From Vanilla planifolia (taxonomy: Eukaryota > Streptophyta > Magnoliopsida > Asparagales > Orchidaceae): 64,000 bases of DNA. The position numbers and the translations under genes were made by a program. Shown in pieces: positions 14,117 through 29,300 of the stretch (positions are counted from its first letter, which is position 1; the number at the start of each line of letters is the position of its first letter). The stretch is from positions 1,136,001 to 1,200,000 of the forward strand of contig JAIUJO010000141.1 of assembly GCA_023846275.1 (NCBI GenBank), given 5' to 3'. The notes beneath the pieces are model-generated. The model was not told the DNA's origin. It ran no database searches and worked only from the letters and a program-made list of their open reading frames with translations.

Positions 14117-17100
14117 CTTGTATTAAAATAACAATTTATTATTATTAATAGTTATTTACCAATGTAATTTGTCATAGTTCCAATTAAGATCAAATTCATA
14201 TGAAACAAATATCAATAGATTCATGTTGATGATATTTTTAAATGCTTTATTTTTTAGGATTTTTTCATGCTTTATCATGTTTTTTAGTCCATAGATTATT
14301 TTATGATAGAGGATTACAATTGATCACTTTAGTATATTCGAATGCAAATTTTGGTTTTAATTTATTTTATCTTTTCAACAGCTCCACTAATGTCAGTTAT
14401 ATTACTATGCAACACTAAATGTCCTCTTTTATGACTTTAACATCATTATGATATCGCTAAATTTAATTGCTTAAATTTAAATCATTCAAGCATTAATATT
14501 TATTTATTTTTAAATTATGATATAATTTTTTATTATTTGTGTTTATCTATTTCTGCAATTCCTCATAATTGAAATAGAGATACGATATAGACCAATTAAA
14601 CGCATTTAACTTTTCTCAATGATTTTTAACAATTTAAATATAATTAATATATTTTTAAATATTTTATTATCAACTTTTTAGAATATTTTATGAGATATTT
14701 TTATTTATACCTGATTTTAGGATCAGGAATTTTAAACTCAGTCTCATTAATATTTAATAAAGTAAATTTTATGTGACATTGAGAAATGTTTTATTTCTTC
14801 ATTATATATTTCCTCAATTTAAATTATTTTAGCATTAATATAAATTTACTTCATATTAAAATAATAAATATTATTATTTTTTCTCATTTAGATTGGTAAT
14901 TCTTAGTAAATCAAAATATAGAATGATTGAGATGAAATCGATGTCTTTGGGATCATCACAACCAGCTTTATCAAACTAAACATTTATTTTTATATATTTT
15001 AAATTTTTAATATTCCAAAATTTTTGAATGTTTTATAAAACATTTTAAGTACCTAAATTGATTATTGAGTATATTATCTCAAGCACCTTATTATATTGGA
15101 ATGCAACTTTCTTATTTAATTTCTCATTTATTCAAATTATTTCCTTTCTTTTAATTACATTACTGTATAACAATAAATCTTCTCTCTTGTGACCTTTATA
15201 TCACTTTGAAATGGTTATATTATATTATTTTAATTAAATAATTTATTATACTTAATATCTAAGTTGAATCAAGCTGGAACAAATGTCATTGGACTTTACT
15301 TAATGAGCTTTATCCAATTAATTATGCATTTTTTTATACTTTTATGTGTTTTATTTTTCAGTTTTTTTTCATGATTGATATGAATTTTTTTTCGTAACTA
15401 TTTTAACAATTGTGTTTGTTACACTTGATTTACTTAAAATCTAGTAATGTATCTTTAGCATCCAATTTGTCTCACTTATTAAAATTTTTTTGCTTTGATT
15501 TAATTTCATAATAATGATACTATAATTATCCTATAGTTTTCTATTTATATTACTTTTATTTATTTATAGAATAAAGATTTAATTTAACTAATGACTACTT
15601 TAATATGTAATTACTTAACATTAAAATAATAAATTATCCTTATTTATTTTTAATTACTTCAATAATTTGTAGAAATTCCAAATTAGGTCTGTTAGAGTAA
15701 AAATAAAAGTCATAGCACTTATCTTAATGAGCTCTATATAATTATATTTTCATTCTTATAAGCTTGAAATACTTTATTTTTTAAGCAATTTGGCATGTTT
15801 TTTGAGAAATTTAGATTTGGATAAATTATTATGTTATATATTTCTTAATCTAATTTCTTATAGTGTTTTTCTTTGTAATGGATATATTACAATGTAATTC
15901 TAAATCTCCTTTTGCGTGACCATTATATCACTTTAGGTTGCTAGTATTTATTTTCTTTTAAATTTAATATATATTTATTTAATATGAAAAATAATAATGT
16001 TTTAATGTTTTTGCATACTTTTTTCAATAATTCATAGTAATCCTCTATAATTCCAAATGAGATTTGATAGCAACGGAAGAAAGGTCATCGTACTTATCTC
16101 AAAAAGCTCTATAAAATTAAATATTTATTTTTATGTTTTTAAATATTTTATTTTCTAGAGTTTTAAAATGTTTTATGAGATATTTTGGTTAAACTTTATT
16201 TGAAGATCAAGTATTTCATAATCCATCTCCTTAGATTTCGGAATAGAAGCTTTAATTGTAATTTATGTTATTTCTTGAAATTTTTTTGCTTTCATTTGTC
16301 TATATCATTATATAATTCAAATTCTCCTCTCGTGTGACCTTTTCATCGCTTTGGTTTTGCTATTTTACATTGCTTCAATTTATTTCACTTTAATTTTAAT
16401 ATATATTTGCTTAATTTTAAATGAATATTTATTATTTTTTTTGTTTCATTATTTTGTTAATTTTTGTATGCAAAATGATGTCTCATTGAGACAAGACAAA
16501 CATTATTGGTCTAATCTCAAAGAGTTATATCCAATTAAATATTAGATTTTTTTAAATTTTTCTAAATGTTTTATTTTCTAAAGTTTCTTTGTATTATATC
16601 AAGAAATATCACAATTTGAACATATTAAATGAGAAAAGATGTTACACTTGATCTCTTTAATGTCCTAAAATATAACTTTCTCATATCCTCACAAGTTTAA
16701 ATTTTTTTTCTTTGATTTAGTTATATTATTATGAAACATTAATTCTATTATAGTGTGGGCCATGCATTAATTTGTGCATATTATGTTGCTTCAATTTTTC
16801 CTATTTCTTACTTTAACATATATTTACTTAATATTAAAATAATAATTTATTATTAATTTAGTTTGCATATGTATATAATTCATAGTTATTGTAAATAAAG
16901 TTTGCTAGAGACAAAACAAATGTCACTCAAAACCTCTTCATTTGGTATATCAAATTTAATATTCTCTTTTATATTTTTAAATTCTTTATTTTTATGGATT
17001 TTGATAAGTTTTATTTTGATAAGTTGATAACTCTTAATCTCAACTTGTGCGATGTTTACAAACTTGTTATTTTGTTATATTTAATTTCATTAATTAATCT

Positions 17101-17357
17101 AAATTAAACTTTATATAATATTTAAGTAATATTAAATAATAATTTATTATTATTTATTGCAAATTACTTAGTAATTTTCCATAATTTTGAAGCTAAACTA
17201 ATCAAAATGAAATAAATGTCCTTTAACTCATCTCAAAGCACATAATTTAATTAATACTCATTTTTAGGATTTGATATATTATTCTTTTTCGAACTTTTGG
17301 CATGCTTTGTAATACATTTGAATGTGATTTTAATTTGATGAAAATTTTACGATCAAG

Positions 17358-17771
17358 GATTTTACTCTTGATCACCTTAATATTTTATACTGCAACTTTC
17401 ATGTACAATTGATCTTATTTCTTCAAATATTTTTATTTGATTTTGTTATATTACGATGTAACTCTATATCATATCTTATATATCTTTTACATCACTTTGA
17501 TTTACTTATATTACATTGCTTCAATGTTGCTCATTTTAAGATTAATATATATTTATTTAATATTAAAAAAATAATTTTTTATTATTTAAGCTTTTTACTT
17601 TAGGAACATATGGTAATTTCAAATTATATTTCAATGACACAAAACAAAAGTCATTAAATGTTTTTTAACTACTTTATCTTATCAAATATTAATTTTATTT
17701 TTATTAAAGATATTATGAGGTTTTTACATGATTTATGAGACATTTTGATTCATACCTTTTTCACAAATGAA
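17358..17771 (+). repeat. Representative satellite A monomer (414 bp)
   Basis: This unit is given as a reference copy, counted from one GATTTTACTCTTGATCACC box to the next GATGTTGCACTTGAAC box. It contains all landmarks in order, including both copies of the internal TTTGATTT..TTATATTAC motif (about 17,440 and 17,498), the ATTAATATATATTTATTTAATATT box near 17,542 and the A/T dyad near 17,556. The 414-bp length is close to the most common spacing in the array. Confidence 0.75.
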
Positions 17772-20700
17772 GATGTTGCACTTGAACTTGTTAGTATCTT
17801 GGATTACAATATGTTTTTATAATATATGTAATTTCTTCATATGTTTTGTTTTGATTTGGTTACATTACTATGGAACACTTATTGTCCTGTTGTGTGGCCT
17901 TTAGAATAACTTGATTTCATAATATTATGTTGCTACCACTTTTAAAATTTTTTTAGATAAATGTTAACATAATATTAAAATAATAATTTATTTTTATTTA
18001 AGATTATTCAATTTTATAATTCATAGTAATTATAATCAAAGTGTAATCATGAGTAAATGACTATCATTGGGCTCATCTCAAAAACAACTATCCATTTAAA
18101 AATTAATTTTTACATTTTGAAATATTTTATTTTTCAAAGATTTTGGCATGCTCTGTGAGATGTTTTTATTTGTATCTAATTTGATGATTGAGTGCATTAC
18201 ACTTCAACTCTTTAGAATGTTGGAATGTATCATTTCCATAATATTTCTCATTTCTCTAAATTTTTTTCTTTGATATGATTATAATATTACATCATTCTAA
18301 ATCTTCTCTAATTGAAAATTTATTTTTACATTTTAAAAAAATTTATTTTTTAGAAGTCTTGTGTCCTTAATAAAGCATTTTAATTTATTATTTTTCTTAT
18401 GAAAAAAATTGCTAAAATTTATCATCTTAATGTCTTGAAATATAACCTTACTACACAATTCAACTAATCTAAAAAAACAATTTCACTTTAATTTAGTTAT
18501 ATTATTATGAAACTTAAATTCATCTCTTTTTTGTGACATTTACATCGATTTAGTTTTAGTGTAATAATTGATTCAGTGTACCCTATTTTAACTTTATTAT
18601 ATATTTACTTAATATTTAAATAACCATTTTTTATTATTTAAGTTTTTTAAATATTTTAGTTTTTAGTAATTCCAAATGAGGTATGCTAAAGATGACACAA
18701 ACATCAACGGCATCATCTCGATAAGTTTTATCATACTATTTTTATGTTGTTAATTTTTTTTTTAATTTTACAAAGTTTTGGGACACATTGTGATGCAAAT
18801 CTATCTAATTTAATAGTGAAGGAGGTTACAATCGATCTCTTTCGTATCTTGGACTACAACTTCCAAAATTAATTTCTTTCTTTCAATTTTTTTTTATTTA
18901 GTTATATCACTATGCAACTCTAAATTTCATTTTTTATAACATTCATGTTACAATGATTTTATTACATTACTTTGTTTTGGTTTATCTCATTTCATCTTTA
19001 ATATAATTTTGCTTATTAAAAAAAGAATAGTTTATCATTTATTTAACACTATTTATTTTTGCATTGGAAGTATTTCTAAATTAGTTTTCATTGAGATTAA
19101 ACAAACATCATTAGAAACATATGAGAAAACTCTAAAAAATTAAATAATCATTTTCATATTTAAAAGAATTTTATTTTTTTTACTTTTAGCACTTTTACAT
19201 GAAATTTTAATTTTTACCAGTTTTTACAATGGAGGATGACACAATCACCTTAGGACCATAGAATTCAGCTACCTCATATAATTTGTCTTATTTTTTTGAA
19301 ATGTTTTACCTTGATTTGGCAATGTTATCATGATACACTAATTCTCCTCTCTTATAACCTTTACAGTTTTTTGATTTTCCTATATTATAACTACATAATT
19401 TACCCCATTTGAGTTATAACATATATTTGTTTAACTTTAAAATAAAATATGATTTTTATTTAAGATTACTTAATTTTTTAATTCACAAAAATTCTAAACA
19501 ACATATATCCAAAGATATACCAATATTGTTGGACTCAACTTGCACTGTCAAAGTTAATATTAATTTTTATGTTTTTAAATATTTTATTTTCTATTATTTT
19601 AACATAATTTAAAAGAAATTTTGTTTCATTCTTAATTTTTTGATAGAGAAAGTTATATTCATTATCCATAGTATCTCTGAATGTAGCTTTTTTATGTATT
19701 TCTCATTTCTTTTAAGTGTTTTTCTTTGGTTTGCTTATATTATTAAGAAACTTTAATTCTTCATTTATTAGACATTTACAACACTTTGATTTTCTTAGAT
19801 TATTTTTCTTTAGTTTATCTTTGATTAGCTCTAAAATATATTTCTTTTCTTTATTATTATTATTTATTATTCTTTAATATGGTAATTCATAGTAATTCTA
19901 AATTTGTTTGATGGAGAAGAATCGAAAGTCAATGGTAACATCTCGATAAGCTCCATCAAATTAAATATTCTTTTTAATATTTATGAATATTTTATTTTTA
20001 TTATTTTTTCATGTTTTAGCATGTATTTTAATTTGTAACTAATTTGATGATTGAGTATGCTACAATTGATCTCCCTAGTGTTATGGTGCATACATTGTTT
20101 GTACAATGTAACTCAATCCTTTGAATTATATTATAGTGTAACTCTAATATCCTCTCTTGTGACTTTCATGTACTTTTACTTAGCTATGTTACAATTCTTT
20201 AATTTGTATAATTCAACCTTTAACATATATTTACTTTATATTAAATTATAATTTATTTTTTTATTAGTTCAGTAGTCCAACTAGATCTAATGGAAATGAA
20301 ACAAAAGTCATTTTACTTATTTCTAAGAGCTGTATCAAATTAAATATTCATTTCAATATTTTTAAGTGTTTTAGATTCTAATGTTTTGATAGTGTTTACA
20401 AAATATTTTGATTCATACTTGATATGATGATAGATGATATCGCACTATATCACCTTTGTGTCTAGAAAACAACATTACTGTATAATTTATCACATTTCTT
20501 TATATTCCTTATTTTTATTTGGTTATGTCACAATTTTACTCTAAATGTACTATGATAGGACCGTTTCATCACTTTTATTATGTTATGTTATATTGTTTTA
20601 ATTTATCTCATTTCTTCTTTAATAAATACTTATTATCAAAATAGTAATTTTTTATTAATGTTTATTTCATTTATTAATTCAAAAAATAATAAACAATGCC

Positions 20701-23456
20701 TAATTAAGACAAAATACAAACATTTGACTTATTATGGTGAGTTGTACATAACAATTATTTTATGTTTAATGTTTTTTTAATATGTTATTTGTTTTTATTT
20801 TTTTCCCTTTTTTATAAGAAATCTCAATTTTTATGTTTTTTAATAATTAAGCTAGTTGACTCAATCCCCATAGTGTCTTTGAATGTAGCTTTCCTATAAA
20901 TTTTATCTCCTTTCTCAAAAAGTTTTTCTATGATTTTAATATAGAACTATGAAACTTTAATTCTGCTATCTTGTGACATTAATAATTCTTTGAATTAGTT
21001 TTATTTCATTACTTCAATTTATCTTATTTAACATTAATTACATCCATATATAATATTAAAGTTATATTTTTTTATTTATGTTTCTTTTTTTTGTAATTGA
21101 CAATAATTCTAATTGATGTTTAATCAAGATAAAGAAAACATTATAGGAATCACCTTGAAATGTTCAACCAAATTAAATATTTATCTTTTCAACTTTTACA
21201 TAATATTTTCTACATATTTTGTCTTTTTACGTTTAATTTTTTATTTATGAATTAACAATCAAGGATGTTACACTCGATCTCCTTAATATCATGCAAGCGA
21301 ATTTGCTAAACAATTATTCTCCTTTGTTAAAATTTTTTCTTTGATTTGGTTAAGTTGTTATGAAACTATAATTCTCCTCATATGTTATCTTAATATCGTC
21401 TTGATTTGGTTACATTACTATACATCAAACTATTATATTTCAACTTTAATATGTTGTTATTTTTTCTTAAAATAATGCTTTATTTTTACTATGGTTGTTT
21501 AACTTTACAATTTTCATTAGTTCCAAAATGAAGCCTTATGGAGATAAAAACAAATCATCAGACTCATCTTAATGAGCTCTATCTAGTTAAATATTCATTT
21601 CAATGTTTTTAAATGTTTTATATTCTAGTTTTTGGCATTCATTGTGATACTTTTTAATTTGTACATTTTTTTATGATTGAGAAGTTACGCTAAGTCTCTT
21701 TAATACATTGGAATACAACTTTCCCATACAATTTATCTCAGCTTCATCAAATATTTTACTTAGATTTAATTATATTATTATTTGATACCAAATCTTTTAA
21801 CTTGTGACTTTCACATACAATTATTTTGTCATATAATATTGCTTCAATTTATATCTTTTTTTGCTTTCATATTAATTTTCTTTAGAAGAAAATAATAATT
21901 TATTATTATTTATGATTATTTATTTTTGTAATTCATAGTAATTACAAACAACTTTTGTTTGTGATGAAGGAAAGCTCATTGCTCTCGTCTCAATGAAATC
22001 TATTTAAGTTAATAATCGTTCTTATGTTTCTAAATACATTGCTTTTTAGGGTTTCTGCACTCATAATAAAATGTTTTTATTCTTGCCTTATTTGACATCG
22101 ATGATTTTACACTATACCTCCTTATATTTTTTTTTAATGCAACTTCCATTTACAATTTACCTTAGTTTTTTTTTGCTTTGATTTGTAATATTTCTATCAA
22201 ATTACAATTATTTTATTGTGTCACCTTTTCATTACTTTTTTCTTATATCACATTGATTCAAATTATCTTTTTTCAACTTTATTATATTTTTACTTTGTAC
22301 TAAGATAATAATTTATTATTATTTATGGTTATTTAGTTTTATAATTTATAGTAATTCTAAACATTGTATGGTTCAAGAGAAATAGACATTCTTGATCTCT
22401 CTCAATGAGCTTTATCTAATTAAGTATTCATTTTGATATTTTTAAATACTTTATGTATGTCATTTTTTCATTCTTTATTTAATGATCAAAGATTTACAAT
22501 TGATCTCCTTAATATCATAGATGAATACTTTCCTATATAATTTAGCTAATTTCTTTAATTTTTTTGTTTTCATTTGCCTATATGATTATTTGACATTAAA
22601 TATCATTTGATGTGACCTTTACAACTTATTTATATGGTTACATTAATTAGTTTAAACTTATTTTATATTAACATTAATACTTGAATTCTTAACACTATAA
22701 TTACAATTTGTTATTATTATGTTTAATTAATTTGATTAGTTTTTAGTAATTACAATCGAGTTCTTATCGAGATAAAATAAATGTCATTGAACACTTCCTT
22801 AGAAGCTCAATCTAATTAAAAACTCATTTTTATGTTTTTAAACATAAAAATTTTTAAGAGTTTGTATTTGTTTATAGTAAATTTTATTTCATAACAAATT
22901 TGATGAATGATGTTATTATACTTCACCTCCTTTTTCTCTTATGATATAACTTTCTAACATAATTTATCACATTTCTTCACATGTTTCACCTTCATTTCAT
23001 TATATTACTATGTCACTGAAAGAACCTTCTAATGTAACATTTATAGCATAATGATTTGGTTACATTAAATTATTTCAAATTATTTAATTTCAACTTAAAT
23101 GTATATTTATTTAATATCATAATAATAATTTATTTTTATGTATGCTTAATTGCTTTGGTAATTCCCAATATTTCTATATGAGATTTAAGAGTGATGAAAC
23201 AAACGTCATTGGTAATTCTAGTCTTATAGAATGCTTTACGTGATATTTTGATTTGTGCCTTATTTGAAGCTCAAGGATATTACATTTGAACTCCATTGTA
23301 TCTGGGAATATAACTTTCACATATAGTTTAATGCATTTCAAATCTTTTACTTCTATTTTGTCACATTATTATTAAATTATAATTCCCATCTCATGTGTAT
23401 TACAATAATTTGATTAGGGTGTATTACATGCTTCAATTTATCTTTCCCAACCTTTA

Positions 23457-23482
23457 ATATATATATATATATATATATATAT
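23457..23482. repeat. (AT)n microsatellite within satellite A
   Basis: This is an uninterrupted AT tract of 26 bp following CCTTTA. It is at the same monomer position as the tracts near 14,100 and 26,330. Confidence 0.95.
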
Positions 23483-26315
23483 TATCATTAAAATAATATT
23501 TTGTTACTATTCATTTAATTTGTAGTAATTCCAAATGTTGTTTGATACGGACATCACCAATGTTGTTAGACACATCTCAATAATACCTTTACATATCCAT
23601 AATTTGATTTTATTATTTATTCTTTTATAGTTTTGTCATTTTTTACAAGACAATTTCATTTGTGTCTAATTTTATTCATGATGATGAAACACACAATTGT
23701 CAAAGTATCCTAAATGAAACTTTTCCATAAATAGTATATTATTTGTTCAATGTTTTGTGCTTTGATTTGGTTACATTACCATGTATCTGGAAATCACATC
23801 TCGTTTGACATTTATATGGTGTTGATTTAGTTATATTAATTTTCTTCCATTATATGTCTTTTGCTTTATTATATGTTTTTTAATATTTGAAAATAGTTCA
23901 TTAATATTTATGCTTATTTATTTTATTTATTTGTTTTATTTCCAAATAAGGACTCATTAAGATGAAATGATTGTCATTTAACTCATATTGATAATCTTTA
24001 TATAATTAAATATTTTTGAACATTTTTACTTTTGTTAAATTTTTTAAAGTTTTTTCATACTTTACAAGGCATTTCTATTCATACCTTATTTGACAATCAA
24101 GGATGTTACAATATATCTATTTACTATAATCAAATAAAACTTTTTAATATAATTTATCTCAATTGTTCAAATATATTGCTTTAATTTGGTTATTTTATTA
24201 TTTAACTCTAAATAAAACCTTTTATGAACATCACATCATTTTTGCTTTGTAATATTATATTGCTTTAATTTTCTTAATTTCAACTTCAATAAAAATTTAA
24301 TTAACATTAAAAGTGTAATTGACTATTATTTATGTCAAATTTCCATTTTAATTCACATGAATTCCTAATAAGATACATGGTGGCAAAAAAAATATAATTG
24401 GTCCCATGTTGATAAGATCCATCTAATTAAATTTTATTTCATATATTTTTAGCTATTTTATTTTATAGAATTTCCCATGCTTTTTAAGGATTTTTAGAAT
24501 AGTATCTGATTTTATGATCAAGGATTTTACACTCTATTTTTATGTCATCATGAAATCTCACTTTCCCATACAACTTTTCTAAGCTCATTAAATTTTTTGC
24601 TTCCATTTCATTAAATTGTTATGCATTTCTAAATATTCTATCATGAGTGACATTGAATTTCTCATCAAATATTACATCAATTTATCTTATTTCAACATTA
24701 ATAAATAGTTAATAATAAAATAATGATGTAATACTATGTAATTTCAAATAAGTCTGATAATGATGAAAAAACAACATCATACTCATCATGATAGACTTTA
24801 TCAAATTAAATTGCTTTTTTGTGCTTATAAATATTTATTTTTTTGTGTTTTTTTTCATGTTTTATAAGATATTTTTATTTGTCCCTGATTTGTTGTTGGC
24901 GGATGTTACATTCAATCTTCTTAGTACTTTGGAATGTAAATTTTTTATACAATTGATCACAATTCTTAAAACTTCTCTCTTTGATTTGGTTATATTAATA
25001 TGTAACTCTAAACCTCCTCTTGTGTAGTGATTATATGAATTTGATTTAGTTAATTATGTTGTATCAATTTATCTTATTTTAGCTTTAATATATACATTTT
25101 ATCAATATTAAAAAATAAACTTATATTTTTTTTTTTTTGTAATTTTTGTTATTCCTAATGATGTCTAATGGAGAAAAAACAAATGTCATTGGAGTCATAT
25201 GAATGAGCTATATAAAATGAAATATTTGTTTTTATGTTTTTTAATATTTCTTCTTTTAAGGTTTAACATGTTTTATGAGACATTTAGATTAATACCTAAT
25301 TTTATGATGAAGCATACAAGTGATCACCGTAGTATTTTATAATGCAGCTTTCTACACAATTTTTCTTAATTCTTCAAATTGTTTTCCTTTATTTGGTTAT
25401 ATTACAATGTAACTCGAAATCTTTCCCAATTTGTCCTTTACATCTCTTTGATTTTGTGACATTACATTACTTCAATTTATCCCTCTTCAATTTAATAAAT
25501 ATTTATTTAATATTAAAATAATAATTAATTATTTATGCATATGTTTTATGATAATTTTTAGTAATTCTAAACTATGTTCAATCAAGACATAACTATCATA
25601 GTTAGACTATAATAGATTAATCATATTCAACTAAATGTCAACTCGTTATTTGTAATTACTTTATTTTTTTTATAGTTTTGGAACATTTTATAAGATATCT
25701 TAATTTGTACCTAATTTGATGATTCGAGATTTTGCACTTGATTTCCTTAGTATTATCTTTAAATGCAACTTTTACTTATAATTTATCTCATTTATTCAAT
25801 CTTTCACTTTGATTTAGTTATACTAATATATAACTCTAATTTTCCTACCTTGTGACATTAACATTGCTACGATTTGTTGTATTAATATATCATATTTTGT
25901 GTTAATGTATATTTAATTAACAACAAAATATTTTTTTTAATTTTTTATGCTTTTTTATGTAGATAAATCATAATAATTCCAATCAAGGTTCTATGGAGGC
26001 AAAACAAATGTAATTCGACTCATCCTGACTAACTTTATTTAATCAAATACTTATTTATATTAACAAATATTTAAGAAGTTTAACAAATTTTATGAGATAT
26101 TTTAATTTATATTATATTTTATGGCTACGAAAGATACGCTCAATTTCCATTGTATCATTAAATAGTACTTCCTTTTATCATTTTTCAAAATTTTTTAAAT
26201 TTCTTTGTTTTGATTACTTATGTACAATGAAGCTCTATTTCTTAACCCTTGTGACCTCTAAATTGATTCAATTTGGTCATATTACTATACATTTATTTAT
26301 TTCATTTCAATTTTA

Positions 26316-26318
26316 ATA

Positions 26319-26351
<33 letters not shown>
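26316..26351. repeat. (AT)n microsatellite within satellite A
   Basis: This is an AT tract of 36 bp with a single G. It lies between TTTCAATTTTA and CTTCTTAATATTAATATAG, again at the TTTAATATATATTTACTTAATATT position of the monomer. Confidence 0.95.
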
Positions 26352-29300
26352 CTTCTTAATATTAATATAGCATTATAATATTATTTATGTTTAAAATAAT
26401 TATTTATTATCTCTAATTTCAATTGAATTCAGTTGGTGAAAACACAAATGTCGTTAGATTCATCCATCAAGCATCATCTAATTAAATTTTTATTTTATAT
26501 TTTAAAATATTTTATTTTCTAAGGTTTTGTCATAATTTATGAGTCATTTTGATTCGTGCCTAATTTTAGGATCAAGAACATCACGCTCAATCTCTTTGGT
26601 ATCTTGGAATACAATTTTTCTAAATAATTTACCACATTTCTTCAAATGTTTTTTTTAATGTTTTATTAATACATAATTCTAGATCTCATCTCTTGTGACC
26701 TTTACATTGCTTTGATTTAGTTACATTGTATTACTTTAATTTATCTCATTTTAGTTTTATTACATACTTGCCTAATATTAGTATAGTAATTTGTTATTTT
26801 TGAGCTTATTTACTTTAGTAATAAATAATTAATATCGAGGAGCAAACATGTAAAACAAATGTCGTGTCACTCATCTGGATGAGTTTTATCTTATTAAATA
26901 TCTTTTTCATAATTTTTAAATTTTATTTCCAGAGGTTTTTTCTTGCTTTATGAGGAATTTCAATTCATACTTGATTTTATGATTAAGAAAGTAGCAATCA
27001 CAAAACTTTATCTCATTTTTCTCAAGTATTTCAATTTAATTTGGTCATATTACTTTACAACTATAAATGTTCTCTTGTGTATCCAATACAATGCATTCAT
27101 TTCACTATATTAAATTGCATACACTTAACTTTTTTGAGACTTAGTATACACTTTTTTAGTATTAAAATAATAATTAGTTATTATTTATCATTATTTCTTT
27201 TTTGTGATTTGTAGTTATCCTGCATGTGGTCTAATCAAGATGAAAAGTGGATGTTGGACACATCTTGAAGTACACTATCCAATTGAATATTTATTTTATA
27301 TTTCTAAATATTTTTTATCTAGGTTTTTCTTCATGTTTTTATGGAATTTTTATTCATCTCTTATTTTATAATAGAGGATATTATACTGAATGTCATTCAT
27401 ATCTTCAATCGTAACTTTTCTATATAATTTTTCTAATTTCTTCAGATTTTTCTCTTTTATTTAGTTATATTTCAACGAAAGATTAATTCTTCTCTCATGA
27501 CATCTTTACATTCCTTTTATTGGTTATTTTACATTGCTCAAATAAAAAGCATTTTTATTTAATATATATTTATTTATTTTCAAAAAATAATTTATTATTA
27601 TTTGTGTTTAATACTTTTTAGTTTTTGGAAAGAGGTTTAGTTAAGATGAAATAAATGTTGCTGCATTGGTACCAAAAAGATCTATCCAATGAAATAATGA
27701 TTTGTATATTTTTTGAATATTTTATTTTCTATGTTTTTTTACATTATTTGTAATATAGATTTATTTGTACCTAACTGAATGATGGAGAATGTTACAATCA
27801 AAACTCCTTATATCTTGTAATACAACATTCTTACATAATCTATTTGTCTTCTTTTAAATTTTTTTTGATTTTTTGTACTACTACATAACTTGAACTCTCC
27901 TTTGTGTGACCTTTTTATCTTTTTCCTTTGTCATATTATAGTACTTCAATAAATCTCATTTTTGTTTTAATATAATTATTTACTAAATATTAAAATAAAG
28001 CTTTATTATTATTTATCCTAATTTCTTTTTGTAAATCACTGTAATTAAAAATGTGGTTAGTAAGAGGTTAATTGACTTTTGTTGGACTTATCTCGATATG
28101 ATTTATCAAAATAAATTTGCATTGTTATATTTTTAAATAAGCTATTTTCTAATGTTTTTTAATGTTTTATGAGATTCTTAGTTTCGTAGCCTTTTCGATG
28201 GTTAGGATGTTACGTTCAATTCCATAAGTATATTATGGTGCTACTTTTTGCATAATTTATCATAATTCTTTAAAATACTTTTTGAATTTTTTTGTATTAT
28301 TTTGGATCATTAAGTCTCCTCATATGTGGCCTTTCCATTGCTTTTATTTAGTTATATTACATTACACTCATTTATCATATTTCAATTTTAATAAATATAT
28401 AGTTTTGAAAAATTTAAATAGCAATTTATTATTACTTATGCTTACTTGGCTTGGTATTTCATGGTAATTCTAAACATGGTTTGATTGAGGCAAAAAGTGT
28501 CTTTTGGCATGCCTCAATATGGGACAACATTTTAAGTAATATTTTTACATTTTTCAAAAATTTTTATTTTATCTATATTTGGTAAAATTTATCAAATATT
28601 TTATTTTACACTCAATCTTCTTTCTAACTCGAAAAAAATGTTTTTGTAATATTTGTGTTATTTCTCAAAATTTTTCATCATCATTTGGTAATATGACAAT
28701 GTAACTCTAAATTTCTTTTCATGTGAAATGCATCACAATTATTTGTTTAAAATACTTTGATTTAGTTTACTTCTTTTAAATGAGGTCAGTTTGAGACAAA
28801 ATAAATTTCATTAGACTCATCTTAATTAGCTCTATCAAACTAATTTTTTTTAGATATTTTATTTCCTAAGTGTTTTACATGCTTTATAAGGCTTCTTGAT
28901 TCATACCTGATTTTATAATTGAGAACGTTACCCTCCACCTCCCTTGTATCCTTTAATGTAGTATTCAAAATTACTTTATGTCATTACCACAACTTATATG
29001 CTTTTATTTGGTCATATTATAGTGCAAATATAAATTTCTTCTTTACATCATTTTATTTTTTTATATTATATCGCATCAATTTACCTCATTTTGTTTTTAA
29101 TATATATTTATTTAATATAAAAAAAATAGTTGTTATTTATCTTTATTTACATTAGGAATTCATTGTGATTACAAATGACGTTTAATTGATGTGAAACAAA
29201 TGTTAATAGACTCATCTTGATAAACTCCATCCAATTAAATATCACTTTCATATTGATTTGTAACTTATTTGATGATAACAAATGTTACATTCATTCACCT

